NCBI GenBank assembly: GCA_900759325.1
Contig: CAAEUW010000054.1
Location: 1 to 11,089 of the forward strand
Length of the DNA: 11,089 bases
Source of the DNA: an uncultured Peptostreptococcus sp.
GTDB taxonomy: Bacteria > Bacillota > Clostridia > Peptostreptococcales > Peptostreptococcaceae
Reading direction: 5' to 3'
Below the pieces are notes generated by a model. The model searched no databases and was not told where the DNA came from. It worked only from the letters and a program-made list of their open reading frames with translations. Of the stretch, positions 1-5,757 are shown in pieces. The position numbers were made by a program, and so were the translations under genes. Position 1 is the stretch's first letter. Each line of letters opens with the position of its first letter.

Positions 1-11
1 CCTCTCCGCCA
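1..11 (+). tRNA. 3' tip of a tRNA, probably tRNA-Ser (partial)
   Basis: The window opens with CCTCTCCGCCA, which reads as the 3' strand of an acceptor stem (CCTCTCC), a G discriminator and an encoded CCA. It sits four bases before tRNA-Phe in a tight tRNA array, so a fifth tRNA running in from the left is the simplest reading. The G discriminator and a GGAGAGG-type partner strand are typical of bacterial tRNA-Ser. The anticodon lies outside the window, so the identity is an inference. Confidence 0.55.
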
Positions 12-15
12 CTTT

Positions 16-91
16 GCCTAGATAGCTCAGTCGGTAGAGCAGGGGACTGAAAATCCCCGTGTCGGTGGTTCGATTCCGCCTCTAGGCACCA
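16..91 (+). tRNA. tRNA-Phe (GAA)
   Basis: This is a complete cloverleaf. The acceptor stem is GCCTAGA (16-22) with TCTAGGC (81-87), the anticodon stem GGGGA/TCCCC (42-46 with 54-58), and the anticodon GAA lies at 49-51. The T loop TTCGATT is closed by a stem with one G-U pair (T66-G78). The discriminator is A88 and CCA is encoded (89-91). It is part of a co-transcribed tRNA array. Confidence 0.97.
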
Positions 92-105
92 TAGAGATAT
101 AATAT

Positions 106-182
106 GGCGGTATAGCTTAGTTGGCTAGAGCGTTCGGTTCATACCCGAAAGGTCACAGGTTCGAGTCCCGTTACCGCTACCA
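106..182 (+). tRNA. tRNA-Met (CAT), elongator type
   Basis: The acceptor stem is GGCGGTA (106-112) with TACCGCT (172-178), closed by a G-U pair. The anticodon CAT is at 140-142, and CCA is encoded (180-182). The anticodon stem is TTCGG/CCGAA rather than the three G-C pairs of an initiator, and the first pair is G-U rather than the initiator's mismatch, so this is elongator Met. The overall sequence is close to Bacillus/Clostridium elongator Met, and a lysidine-modified Ile tRNA is unlikely. Oddity: the T stem ACAGG/CCCGT has an A-C mismatch (A157 with C169). Confidence 0.95.
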
Positions 183-189
183 ACAACAT

Positions 190-262
190 GGACCATTAGC
201 TCAGCTGGGAGAGCACCTGACTCTTAATCAGGGTGTCCAGGGTTCGAGCCCCTGATGGTCCA
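190..262 (+). tRNA. tRNA-Lys (CTT)
   Basis: The acceptor stem is GGACCAT (190-196) with ATGGTCC (255-261). The anticodon stem is CCTGA/TCAGG, the anticodon CTT is at 223-225, and the T stem CAGGG/CCCTG is fully paired. The discriminator is A262. No CCA is encoded: a T run follows immediately, so the end must be added by tRNA nucleotidyltransferase, unlike the Phe and Met genes beside it. Confidence 0.96.
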
Positions 263-286
263 TTTTTTTGTACAATTTTATAGTAT

Positions 287-357
287 GGCGACATAGCCAA
301 GTGGTAAGGCAGTGGACTGCAACTCCTTGATCTCCAGTTCGAATCTGGATGTCGCCT
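287..357 (+). tRNA. tRNA-Cys (GCA)
   Basis: The acceptor stem is GGCGACA (287-293) with TGTCGCC (350-356). The discriminator U at 357 is the identity mark of tRNA-Cys. The anticodon GCA is at 319-321 in loop CTGCAAC. The D stem GCC/GGC and T stem TCCAG/CTGGA are intact, and CCA is not encoded. The anticodon stem GTGGA/TCCTT has a T-T mismatch (313 with 327) next to a G-T pair (312 with 328). This is the last gene of the array and is followed at once by a terminator. Confidence 0.95.
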
Positions 358-364
358 CTATAGG

Positions 365-403
365 AAAAACCTAGTTATTCATAATGAATATCTAGGTTTT
401 TTT
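365..403 (+). terminator. Rho-independent terminator of the tRNA array
   Basis: The arms AAAAACCTAG (365-374) and CTAGGTTTTT (392-401) pair perfectly. After a single mismatch the stem continues as TATTC/GAATA, with ATAAT in the loop (381-385). The stem runs into a T tract (397-403). It begins eight bases after tRNA-Cys and so ends the array. Confidence 0.92.
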
Positions 404-422
404 ACTTTTTTAAAAAAAGTGC

Positions 423-451
423 TTGACATACTTTATAGAAAGATGTATCAT
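423..451 (+). promoter_or_regulatory. Sigma-A promoter of the GntR/ABC operon
   Basis: A perfect -35 box TTGACA (423-428) is separated by 17 bases from TATCAT (446-451), a five-of-six match to the -10 consensus. Transcription should start near 458. This places the promoter inside the upstream extension of the GntR open frame and supports ATG 503 as the real start codon. Confidence 0.88.
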
Positions 452-487
452 TGTATTAAAGAATTAGTACAACAATACAGTGATACA
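444..487 (+). promoter_or_regulatory. Inverted-repeat operator, probable GntR (YtrA-type) autoregulatory site
   Basis: TGTATCATTGTATT (444-457) and AATACAGTGATACA (474-487) are inverted copies matching at 13 of 14 positions. The left arm covers the -10 box and the right arm ends at the GntR ribosome binding site. A shorter dyad, TTGTATTA (451-458) with TAGTACAA (465-472), matches at 7 of 8 and is centred about four bases to the left. Binding here would block both the promoter and early elongation. YtrA-type GntR proteins usually repress their own ABC operons. That this protein binds here is inference. Confidence 0.75.
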
Positions 488-502
488 GAAAGGAGTTTGT
501 AT

Positions 503-871
503 ATGGCTTATGTTTTTGACAACAATATACCCCTTTATCTTCAGGTTATAGATATTATCAAAAAGAAGATTATAGCGGGTGTATATCAGCCAGGCCAGCA
601 GCTAGAGCCTGTAAGAGCATTGGCAGGTGAATACGAGATTAATCCGAATACTATACAAAGGGCCCTACAGGAGCTAGAAAATCAGAATTTAGTATTTTCC
701 CAGAGGACTAGGGGCAGGTTTGTAACAGATAATTTGGACTTGATTAAGGAAGAGAGGTACAAGATGAGTCAGGTTTTGATAAGAGAATCAATTGAGGCCC
801 TATATTCACTTGGATTTGATAAGGAAGATATAGTGGAAGCGTACAAAAAGATATTATTTGAGGAGGAATAA
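503..871 (+). CDS. GntR-family transcriptional regulator, YtrA subfamily
   Basis: This is a 122-residue DNA-binding repressor. A winged helix-turn-helix spans about residues 9-76, with the recognition region LAGEYEINPNTIQRALQELE at 40-59 and the wing at about 66-75 (QRTRGRFVTD). Only about 45 mostly helical residues follow, the short dimerisation tail that defines the YtrA subfamily and is too small for the usual FadR or HutC ligand domain. I chose ATG 503 because AGAAAGGAG (487-495) lies seven bases upstream. A longer frame from GTG 419 would start before the promoter. The gene is three bases from the ABC ATPase, and this subfamily normally represses the ABC genes it travels with. The ligand cannot be read from the sequence; cell-wall-active compounds are known inducers for relatives. 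Confidence 0.93.
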   Translation: MAYVFDNNIPLYLQVIDIIKKKIIAGVYQPGQQLEPVRALAGEYEINPNTIQRALQELENQNLVFSQRTRGRFVTDNLDLIKEERYKMSQVLIRESIEALYSLGFDKEDIVEAYKKILFEEE

Positions 872-874
872 GAG

Positions 875-1603
875 ATGGCTATAAATAAGGAAGAGCTTAT
901 AAGCGAAAACACAGTATTATATGTAGACCAGGTAAGAAAATCATATGGAAAGAAGAGAGTTTTGAAAAATATGTCCTTTTCTATAGAAAAGGGAAAAATA
1001 GTTGGCTTCTTAGGACCAAACGGGTGTGGTAAGACGACACTTGTAAAGTTGATAAATGGTCTAATGCCAGTAACAGATGGTGTAATCCTGGTTGGGGGCA
1101 AGAAGATTGGTAAGGAAACAAAGGCCATGGTTTCCTACCTACCAGAAAGAACCTACCTTAATAATTGGATGAAGGTCAAGGATATTTTGGACTTCTTTGA
1201 GGACCTATTTGAAGACTTCGATAGACAGAGGGCAGAGCAGATGTTCAGCGATATGAAGATAGGCTTAAATGAAAAGCTGAAAAACCTGTCAAAGGGTACA
1301 AAGGAAAAGGTTCAGTTGGTTTTGGTTATGTCTAGGCAGGCAGACCTATATATCTTGGATGAGCCTATAGCTGGTGTTGACCCAGCTGCTAGGTCGTATA
1401 TTATGAAGACAATTTTGACAAACTTGCCAGAGGAAAGCAGTCTTCTGATAGTTACACACCTGATCAGTGACATTGAGACAATATGTGATGAGGTTATCTT
1501 TGTAAATGACGGTAGTGTTGTACTACACGAGGAAACAGAGGCCTTGAGAGAAAAGTATGGCAAGTCTATAGATGCTATTTTTAGGGAGGAATTTAGATGT
1601 TAA
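875..1603 (+). CDS. ABC transporter ATP-binding protein
   Basis: This is the 242-residue cytoplasmic ATPase subunit that powers the permease encoded next. The motifs are in the expected order: Walker A GPNGCGKT (47-54), Q-loop region SYLPERTY (87-94, where the usual Gln is Glu91), signature LSKGT (138-142) instead of canonical LSGGQ, Walker B LYILDE (158-163), D-loop GVDP, and the switch His195 in VTHL. A degenerate signature and YLPE at the Q-loop are common in the YtrB/CcmA-like class, so they do not imply inactivity. The ATG is preceded by GAGGAGGA within the end of the regulator gene, and the stop overlaps the permease start by seven bases, suggesting translational coupling. The substrate is unknown. 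Operons of this kind export peptides or respond to envelope stress. Confidence 0.94.
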   Translation: MAINKEELISENTVLYVDQVRKSYGKKRVLKNMSFSIEKGKIVGFLGPNGCGKTTLVKLINGLMPVTDGVILVGGKKIGKETKAMVSYLPERTYLNNWMKVKDILDFFEDLFEDFDRQRAEQMFSDMKIGLNEKLKNLSKGTKEKVQLVLVMSRQADLYILDEPIAGVDPAARSYIMKTILTNLPEESSLLIVTHLISDIETICDEVIFVNDGSVVLHEETEALREKYGKSIDAIFREEFRC

Positions 1604-2454
1604 GAAAGTTAGTAAAATATGAGTTAAAGTCAATATACAAGTTCTTTTTTGTCTTGTATGCAATTATAATAGCTGCTTCAATTACCTTTATTAGTACTAT
1701 AAAGACATCCAGTGATGCTCTTGAGGTTTTAGGTTTCAGCTCTGGCCTACTGTGCATGTTTGGCATGATAGCGCTTAGTGTTGGTCTTTTGGTATTTACA
1801 ATTACTAGGTTTAACCGCTCCCTATTAGGGGATGAGGGCTATCTAATGTTTACAATACCTACATCTACCCATAATATTATTTGGTCAAAGGCCATAGCTA
1901 TTTTAATATTTAATTTATTATCAGTATTTGTGGTAGTCCTTGTAATGATATTAATAGCATACTTTATTGGTGATTTAAATTTTAGAAATGTAGACCAAGG
2001 TTTTATTGAGGTTGTTAATATGGCATTTAAGAAGCCTGGTACATACCTAGTTATAGTCCTAGCTATTGTACACATTTTAGTTTCAATAATATCTTCTACA
2101 ATGCTGATATATGCATCGATTTCGTTCGGTCAGATGCCAGCATTTAAGAAGCATAAGAACATATCAGCTATAGGCTTCTTTGTTGTATTCTCTATAGTAT
2201 CAGAGTATATAATGACAAAGCTTGGATACGCAGGACTTGATGCGACGTTTTCATCCTTCAATGCTAGATACTACAACCTACTTCAGAGTGTTGACCAGAC
2301 AAATATTAGCCAGACAATGAATGACGTAATTGAAATAGCTACCCAGTATTCATCGCATTTCTTACTTTCATTCTTGGGCTTGTCTTTGATTGTATTGGCA
2401 GTAGAGTACATCATCACTTACTATATATTAGACAAGAAGCTAAATCTAGACTAA
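1597..2454 (+). CDS. ABC-2-type transporter permease
   Basis: This is a 285-residue integral membrane protein with about six predicted hydrophobic segments, near residues 14-34, 46-70, 98-124, 149-175, 188-208 and 254-276. Between segments 2 and 3 is a conserved-looking cytoplasmic stretch, RFNRSLLGDEGYLMFTIP (71-88), characteristic of small ABC permeases paired with YtrA-type regulators; it probably forms the coupling helix to the ATPase. The start ATG overlaps the last seven bases of the ATPase gene, so the two are co-translated. There is no signal peptide or large extracellular domain. One permease gene suggests a homodimeric membrane part. The substrate is not deducible. Confidence 0.88.
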   Translation: MLRKLVKYELKSIYKFFFVLYAIIIAASITFISTIKTSSDALEVLGFSSGLLCMFGMIALSVGLLVFTITRFNRSLLGDEGYLMFTIPTSTHNIIWSKAIAILIFNLLSVFVVVLVMILIAYFIGDLNFRNVDQGFIEVVNMAFKKPGTYLVIVLAIVHILVSIISSTMLIYASISFGQMPAFKKHKNISAIGFFVVFSIVSEYIMTKLGYAGLDATFSSFNARYYNLLQSVDQTNISQTMNDVIEIATQYSSHFLLSFLGLSLIVLAVEYIITYYILDKKLNLD

Positions 2455-2846
2455 AAAGCTTGAGAGTATATGCAGTGACCTAGTAGAAACTATAACTTGT
2501 CTTAAAAACCAAGTATATAGAGCATGTAAGGGTCTTAGTAATATAGAAAGGCAAGATAGATATAGATATAATAATGTAAAGGCTAAGAAAGAAGTAAGTA
2601 TAGAACAAAAATAATAAGGGGACTAGTTGATAGGAGTGTAAAAGCTCCTAAAACTAGTCCCTTTGTAATGTCTATCCTAGTGGTGGCATGAAGAGTGGTC
2701 CCCTTAGGCCGTTTTCTGTTGTTACACCTATTTTTATACCTAAGCCTCCTATTTAAGCATATAAGTTATCTATTGCTAGCAGGGGCACCTAAAGGATAGC
2801 CCTAGCTACATTCTACACTTAAATACAAAAAAAATCAAAAATACTC
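2455..2846. other. Gene-poor stretch with hairpins and possible gene debris
   Basis: No complete gene was found on either strand. Directly after the permease a frame stays open on the + strand from 2450 to the stop at 2612-2614 (about 54 codons) but has no ATG, GTG or TTG start. A strong hairpin lies at 2616-2664. On the - strand, an AGGAGG (2750-2745) precedes a short open stretch ending at 2672. A weaker bulged hairpin pairs GCTA/TAGC and GGGC/GCCC between 2775 and 2806. The last part (2820-2846) is A-rich and leads into the next promoter. Confidence 0.6.
2616..2664 (+). terminator. Long hairpin, probable terminator of the GntR/ABC operon
   Basis: GGGACTAGTT (2619-2628) pairs perfectly with AACTAGTCCC (2652-2661). 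The stem is extended outside by AAG with TTT (one G-T pair) and inside by TAGGAG/CTCCTA (2631-2636 with 2645-2650) around an eight-base loop. The T tract after the stem is short (TTTG), so termination could be inefficient. The near-symmetric stem could also act on the - strand. Confidence 0.6.
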
Positions 2847-2875
2847 TTTACATATAGGAAGCAAGGGTTTATAAT
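2847..2875 (+). promoter_or_regulatory. Sigma-A promoter of the ArsR/P-type ATPase operon
   Basis: TTTACA (2847-2852) is followed after 17 bases by a perfect TATAAT (2870-2875). Transcription should begin around 2882, at the left edge of the operator. Confidence 0.88.
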
Positions 2876-2880
2876 TATAT

Positions 2881-2918
2881 AAAACAAATATATGAATGAT
2901 TGTTCATATATTTGTTTT
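2881..2918 (+). promoter_or_regulatory. ArsR/SmtB-type operator (perfect 16-bp inverted repeat)
   Basis: AAAACAAATATATGAA (2881-2896) and TTCATATATTTGTTTT (2903-2918) are perfect inverted copies around the six-base centre TGATTG. The core ATATGAA-N6-TTCATAT matches the AT-rich dyads bound by SmtB, CzrA and CadC. It starts just five bases after the -10 box, so a bound repressor would cover the transcription start. In RNA the same sequence could fold into a hairpin at the 5' end of the transcript. Confidence 0.9.
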
Positions 2919-2983
2919 GAAATAGGGATTGAAACTAGGATATTATAAATAAAGATAAGTCCCAGGCTTAAAAGGAGGACAAG

Positions 2984-3367
2984 ATGCCAGTTAAGAAGTT
3001 GACAGATGATAATATAGAGCTATGCCAAGAGTACTTTCTGCATGAGGATAGGCTTGAAGACGCAAGGGAAGGCAGTCCAACAGAGGAAATGGTATATGAT
3101 TTGGTAGAGCTATTTAAGGTATTTGGAGATGTTACTAGGGTGAAGATAATATACGCCCTTTTGGAAAGTGAGATGTGTGTATGTGATATAGCAAGTCTAC
3201 TTGATATGACTCAGTCTGCTATATCTCACCAGTTAAGGGTCTTGAAAAAGGCTAGGCTGGTCAAGCTTAGGAAGGAAGGCAAGACAGTTTTTTATTCGCT
3301 AGACGACCAACATATAGACAAGATATTTAGCTTTGGTCTAGACCATATAAAGGAAATGTACTATTAG
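2984..3367 (+). CDS. ArsR/SmtB-family metal-sensing repressor
   Basis: This is a 127-residue winged-helix dimer that leaves its operator when metal binds. The helix-turn-helix is at about residues 67-90 (DIASLLDMTQSAISHQLRVL), preceded by the metal motif SEMCVCDI (62-69) with Cys65, Cys67 and Asp68. The last helix carries D108-x-H110 and H121-x2-E124, exactly the SmtB/CzrA alpha-5 zinc-site spacing. Cys14 in the N-terminal arm could complete a CadC-like alpha-3N site, so both site types may be present. AAAGGAGG (2971-2978) lies five bases before the ATG. The perfect dyad upstream and the metal ATPase 45 bases downstream place it as the local regulator. Zn, Cd and Pb are the likely inducers; arsenic is unlikely given the alpha-5 ligands. 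Confidence 0.94.
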   Translation: MPVKKLTDDNIELCQEYFLHEDRLEDAREGSPTEEMVYDLVELFKVFGDVTRVKIIYALLESEMCVCDIASLLDMTQSAISHQLRVLKKARLVKLRKEGKTVFYSLDDQHIDKIFSFGLDHIKEMYY

Positions 3368-3412
3368 TGATTATTTTATTTTTTGAAATATTAGGAATGG
3401 AAGGTGTTAGTT

Positions 3413-5602
3413 ATGACTAGAGTAGAAGTTACAATGGGGGGCCTAAATTGTGCCAACTGCGCAGGGATTATAGAGGAAAAGGTCAAGGCCAGGAAGGAGA
3501 TAGATAGGGCCAACCTAAACTTTATAAATAAGAAGTTGACTGTAGATATAGGCGATGGATATGACCAGGACCAGGTGGTCGACCAGTTGATAAGTATAAT
3601 CGACGATACAGAGCCAGGCTTGGATATAAGCCTAAAGCTGGCAGGAAGAACCGTGACTGCCGAAGACTTTAGGGCAGGTCTAAGCGACCAGACCGACAAG
3701 AACCATATAGAGGATGGCAAGTCAGAACGCGGACATGAGCATAAAGAATCAAATAGCTTTTTGATAGCAGCAATTATACTATATGCTGTAGCCATGATAG
3801 GTAATAGGCTTGGACTTCCATATCCGGCTTATCTGGCATTTTTAGCCGCCGCCTATATATTGTCTGGTAAGGATGTTATCCTGGCAGCAGTCAGAAATAT
3901 AATAAAGGGTAATGCCTTGGATGAAAACTTTCTGATGACTGTTGCCACTTCAGGTGCGGCAGCCATAGGTGAATATCCTGAGGCTGTAGGTGTTATGCTA
4001 TTCTATGGTGTGGGTGAAGCCTTAGAGGAATTGGCCGTAGGTAGGTCTAGAAGGAATATAGAGGCCTTGATGGATATAGCCCCACAGGTGGCCAACCTTA
4101 TAGTTGACGGACAGGTAGTTGAGGTAAGACCAGAAGAGGTCAAGGTCGGTGACAGACTTCTAGTCAAGGTTGGAGAGAGGGTTCCTCTTGATGGCCTTAT
4201 AGTCAAGGGACAAAGCAGGCTCGATACATCTGCCATTACAGGTGAATCGGTTCTTAGGTCAGCCAGAGAGGGCGATGAGGTATTGTCAGGTGTCATCAAT
4301 AAGGAGGCACTTATAGAGGTAGAGGTAACAAAGTTATACCAGGATTCTACTGTGGCTAGAATCTTGGATATGGTGGAAAATGCCAGCGCCAATAAGTCTA
4401 ATACAGAGAACTTTATCAGTGTATTTGCCAAGTACTATACACCTATAGTCGTGGGTCTTGCTATAGCCATTATGCTATTGCCACCCCTTGTTGGGGGCCA
4501 GGATTTTAAAACTTGGCTGTATAGAGGTTTAATTTTCTTGGTAGTGTCCTGTCCATGTGCCTTGGTATTATCTATACCTTTGACTTATTTCTCAGGTATA
4601 GGGCTTGCATCTTCAAAGGGTATCTTGGTCAAGGGTAGTAACTACCTTGATGCCCTGATATCACTTAAGACTATAGTTTTTGATAAGACAGGAACTCTTA
4701 CAGAGGGAGTATTCAAGGTAATTAATATAAATAGGGCCGAAGGAGTGGATGAAAAGGACCTAATGGTATATGCTTGTATAGCGGAATCTTCATCTAACCA
4801 CCCTATCGCCAAGTCTATACTTGCTTGGTGCCAAGAGGCTGGCCTAGCCAGGGACCTAGACAAGACTAGTCTTACTTCATACCAGGAAATACCAGCCCAG
4901 GGAATTAAGTTAGTTTACCAGGGGCAGGAAATCCTAGCTGGTAATGCCAGATTGATGGAAGCGGAAAATATAGATTATAGGGAAGTGAAAAATTCTTCAA
5001 CAAAGGTATATATTGCAGTAGATTCGATATACAAGGGCTGTGTAGAAATAGCTGACCAGCTAAGACCAGGCATCAAGGCTGCCCTTGCAGACCTAAAGGG
5101 CTTGGGTGTAGAAAATTTGGTTATGCTGACAGGTGACAGTGAAGATGTAGCAAAAGAACTTTCAGACGACCTAGGGCTTACCGGCTACAAGGCAAACCTC
5201 CTTCCTAACCAAAAGGTGGAAATAGTTGAGGACCTGATGAAGGATATGCCAGACCAGGCCAAACTTGCCTTTATAGGTGATGGTATAAATGATGCTCCGG
5301 TAATAGCCAGGGCAGATGTGGGCTTGTCTATGGGCGGCATAGGATCTGATGCTGCAATAGAGGCCTCAGATATAGTAATAATGACAGATGAAATGGCCAA
5401 GCTCCCAACGGCTATAAGGATATCTAGGATGACCAAGAAGATAGCATGGCAAAATATAATCCTTGCCATAGGAATAAAGATATTAGTCATGGTATTGGGT
5501 ACTCTTGGTATAGCGAATATGTGGATGGCAATTTTTGCAGATGTTGGTGTAGCAATCTTAGCGGTAATCAACTCCCTAAGGATACTGGTCTACAAACCAT
5601 AA
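3413..5602 (+). CDS. cadA: P1B-type heavy-metal-transporting ATPase (Zn/Cd/Pb exporter)
   Basis: This is a 729-residue membrane pump that exports divalent soft metals at the cost of ATP. An N-terminal HMA domain has the metal-binding GLNCANC (Cys13, Cys16), followed by a His-rich linker (about 98-111). Key motifs are actuator TGES (276-279), the membrane CPC (380-382), the phosphorylation site DKTGTLT (424-430), HP (463-464), TGD (573-575) and GDGINDAP (622-629). Lys689 in the seventh and Asp710 in the eighth membrane helix (FADVG) match the P1B-2 Zn/Cd/Pb class rather than copper pumps. I prefer ATG 3413, with GGAAGGTG (3399-3406) six bases upstream; GTG 3404 overlaps that site and would add three residues. 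It is co-transcribed with the ArsR sensor. The exact metal range is inferred. Confidence 0.95.
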   Translation: MTRVEVTMGGLNCANCAGIIEEKVKARKEIDRANLNFINKKLTVDIGDGYDQDQVVDQLISIIDDTEPGLDISLKLAGRTVTAEDFRAGLSDQTDKNHIEDGKSERGHEHKESNSFLIAAIILYAVAMIGNRLGLPYPAYLAFLAAAYILSGKDVILAAVRNIIKGNALDENFLMTVATSGAAAIGEYPEAVGVMLFYGVGEALEELAVGRSRRNIEALMDIAPQVANLIVDGQVVEVRPEEVKVGDRLLVKVGERVPLDGLIVKGQSRLDTSAITGESVLRSAREGDEVLSGVINKEALIEVEVTKLYQDSTVARILDMVENASANKSNTENFISVFAKYYTPIVVGLAIAIMLLPPLVGGQDFKTWLYRGLIFLVVSCPCALVLSIPLTYFSGIGLASSKGILVKGSNYLDALISLKTIVFDKTGTLTEGVFKVININRAEGVDEKDLMVYACIAESSSNHPIAKSILAWCQEAGLARDLDKTSLTSYQEIPAQGIKLVYQGQEILAGNARLMEAENIDYREVKNSSTKVYIAVDSIYKGCVEIADQLRPGIKAALADLKGLGVENLVMLTGDSEDVAKELSDDLGLTGYKANLLPNQKVEIVEDLMKDMPDQAKLAFIGDGINDAPVIARADVGLSMGGIGSDAAIEASDIVIMTDEMAKLPTAIRISRMTKKIAWQNIILAIGIKILVMVLGTLGIANMWMAIFADVGVAILAVINSLRILVYKP

Positions 5603-5617
5603 TAGAAAATTAAATAT

Positions 5618-5751
5618 TCTCCTCTCTTCAGCTAATTATATAAGCCTATAAAAAATGAAAAACTTAAACATATAATTGTTTTGGTTTTTAGCTAGATATA
5701 TTTAAAGCAATATGTTATACTACTATGGTGATTTTACGAGAAGAGAGGAGA
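5618..5751 (+). repeat. 12-nt perfect inverted repeat that could mask the AEC ribosome binding site
   Basis: TCTCCTCTCTTC (5618-5629), just after the ATPase gene, is the exact reverse complement of GAAGAGAGGAGA (5740-5751), which contains the ribosome binding site of the AEC gene. The arms are 110 bases apart. In a read-through transcript from the metal operon they could pair and hide the site; a transcript from the local promoter would lack the left arm. Confidence 0.6.
5713..5721 (+). promoter_or_regulatory. Extended -10 promoter of the AEC gene
   Basis: TGTTATACT contains the extended -10 element TGn followed by TATACT (5716-5721). No good -35 box is visible at the usual distance (TAGATA at 5693-5698), as expected for an extended -10 promoter. 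The start point would be about 5727, giving a short leader of about 30 bases. Confidence 0.55.
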
Positions 5752-5757
5752 TTTTTT

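Noticed and set aside
404..420. ACTTTTTTAAAAAAAGT palindrome after the tRNA terminator as a second terminator
   Set aside because: It has no loop and no G-C pairs in the core; it is simply T- and A-runs between the terminator and the next promoter.
419..502. N-terminal extension of the GntR gene from GTG 419
   Set aside because: It would include the promoter (TTGACA at 423, TATCAT at 446) and has no ribosome binding site, while ATG 503 has AGAAAGGAG at the right distance.
4003..4431. Long antisense open frame within the P-type ATPase
   Set aside because: It is a mirror of the ATPase coding sequence, with no ribosome binding site, no recognisable domain and a Ser/Thr-rich shadow composition. 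Other antisense frames (769-1128, 3391-3795, 5185-5571, 8021-8341) are rejected for the same reason.
5725..5757. ATG 5725 as the AEC start
   Set aside because: It coincides with the predicted transcription start and lacks a ribosome binding site; TTG 5758 follows GAGAGGAG by seven bases.
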